Shown one piece after another: positions 63,896-64,000 of a DNA stretch of 64,000 bases. The notes below the pieces were generated by a model that saw nothing but the letters and a program-made list of their open reading frames with translations, was not told the DNA's origin and did not search any database. The stretch is from Elmis aenea. Taxonomy: Eukaryota; Arthropoda; Insecta; Coleoptera; Elmidae. The stretch covers positions 8,560,640 to 8,624,639 of the forward strand of contig OX393581.1 of NCBI GenBank assembly GCA_947652605.1, in the 5' to 3' direction. Numbering within the stretch: position 1 is the stretch's first letter; every line of letters starts with the position of its first letter. The translations under genes and the position numbers were made by a program.

Positions 63896-64000
63896 GTGAG
63901 TTTTTTGCTTTTTAATCCAGTACATTTTTCCGCATATCCAATTCTCCTCCACTTTTAACAGAATACATACAGGGTACCTAAAATTATCATTAAAAAAGTA

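Overview
The window looks like an arthropod nuclear genome, most likely an insect (a beetle would fit, but the order cannot be fixed from this sequence). It is AT-rich. Its genes are split by spliceosomal introns, and their encoded proteins resemble animal POLR3C, NAA15 and a neuroglobin/globin X-type globin. The non-coding DNA is full of insect-type transposon remnants: hAT, piggyBac-like and mariner-type MITEs, RTE and RNase H-bearing non-LTR elements, and a Bel/Pao fragment.

Layout. (1) 1-24884 is one uninterrupted satellite array of a ~186-bp monomer. It is cut by the left window edge and ends abruptly on the right. It contains higher-order repeats: a 1672-bp (9-monomer) unit at 4251-7594 and beyond, then four copies of a ~3.53-kb (19-monomer) unit from 9080 to the array end, two of them lengthened by block insertions. 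(2) 24885-38579 has no recognised complete gene. It carries a Bel/Pao fragment, a TTAA-flanked inverted-repeat structure, a small hAT element, a piggyBac-like MITE with a hAT-like MITE nested in it, and two decayed non-LTR retrotransposons. (3) 38580-50247 holds the last two coding exons of a globin gene on the plus strand, separated by an 11.3-kb intron containing retroelement tails and a ~1.03-kb tandem duplication. The first coding exon was not found. (4) 50248-55294 is intergenic with four foldback elements. (5) 55295-57247 is a complete four-exon RNA polymerase III subunit RPC3 gene (POLR3C). (6) From 57543 to the right edge are the first five coding exons of NAA15, the auxiliary subunit of the NatA N-terminal acetyltransferase. 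Its third intron (4.5 kb) contains a large composite foldback element.

POLR3C and NAA15 are both housekeeping genes, lie head to tail and are only 295 bp apart. A perfect 14-bp CACGTG-centred palindrome sits in that gap, about 100 bp before the NAA15 start. The globin gene is unrelated to them. No bacterial-type operon, CRISPR, rRNA or tRNA gene was recognised. The most unusual structures are the nested higher-order satellite, the MITE-in-MITE insertions with exact target duplications, and the symmetrical composite foldback in the NAA15 intron.
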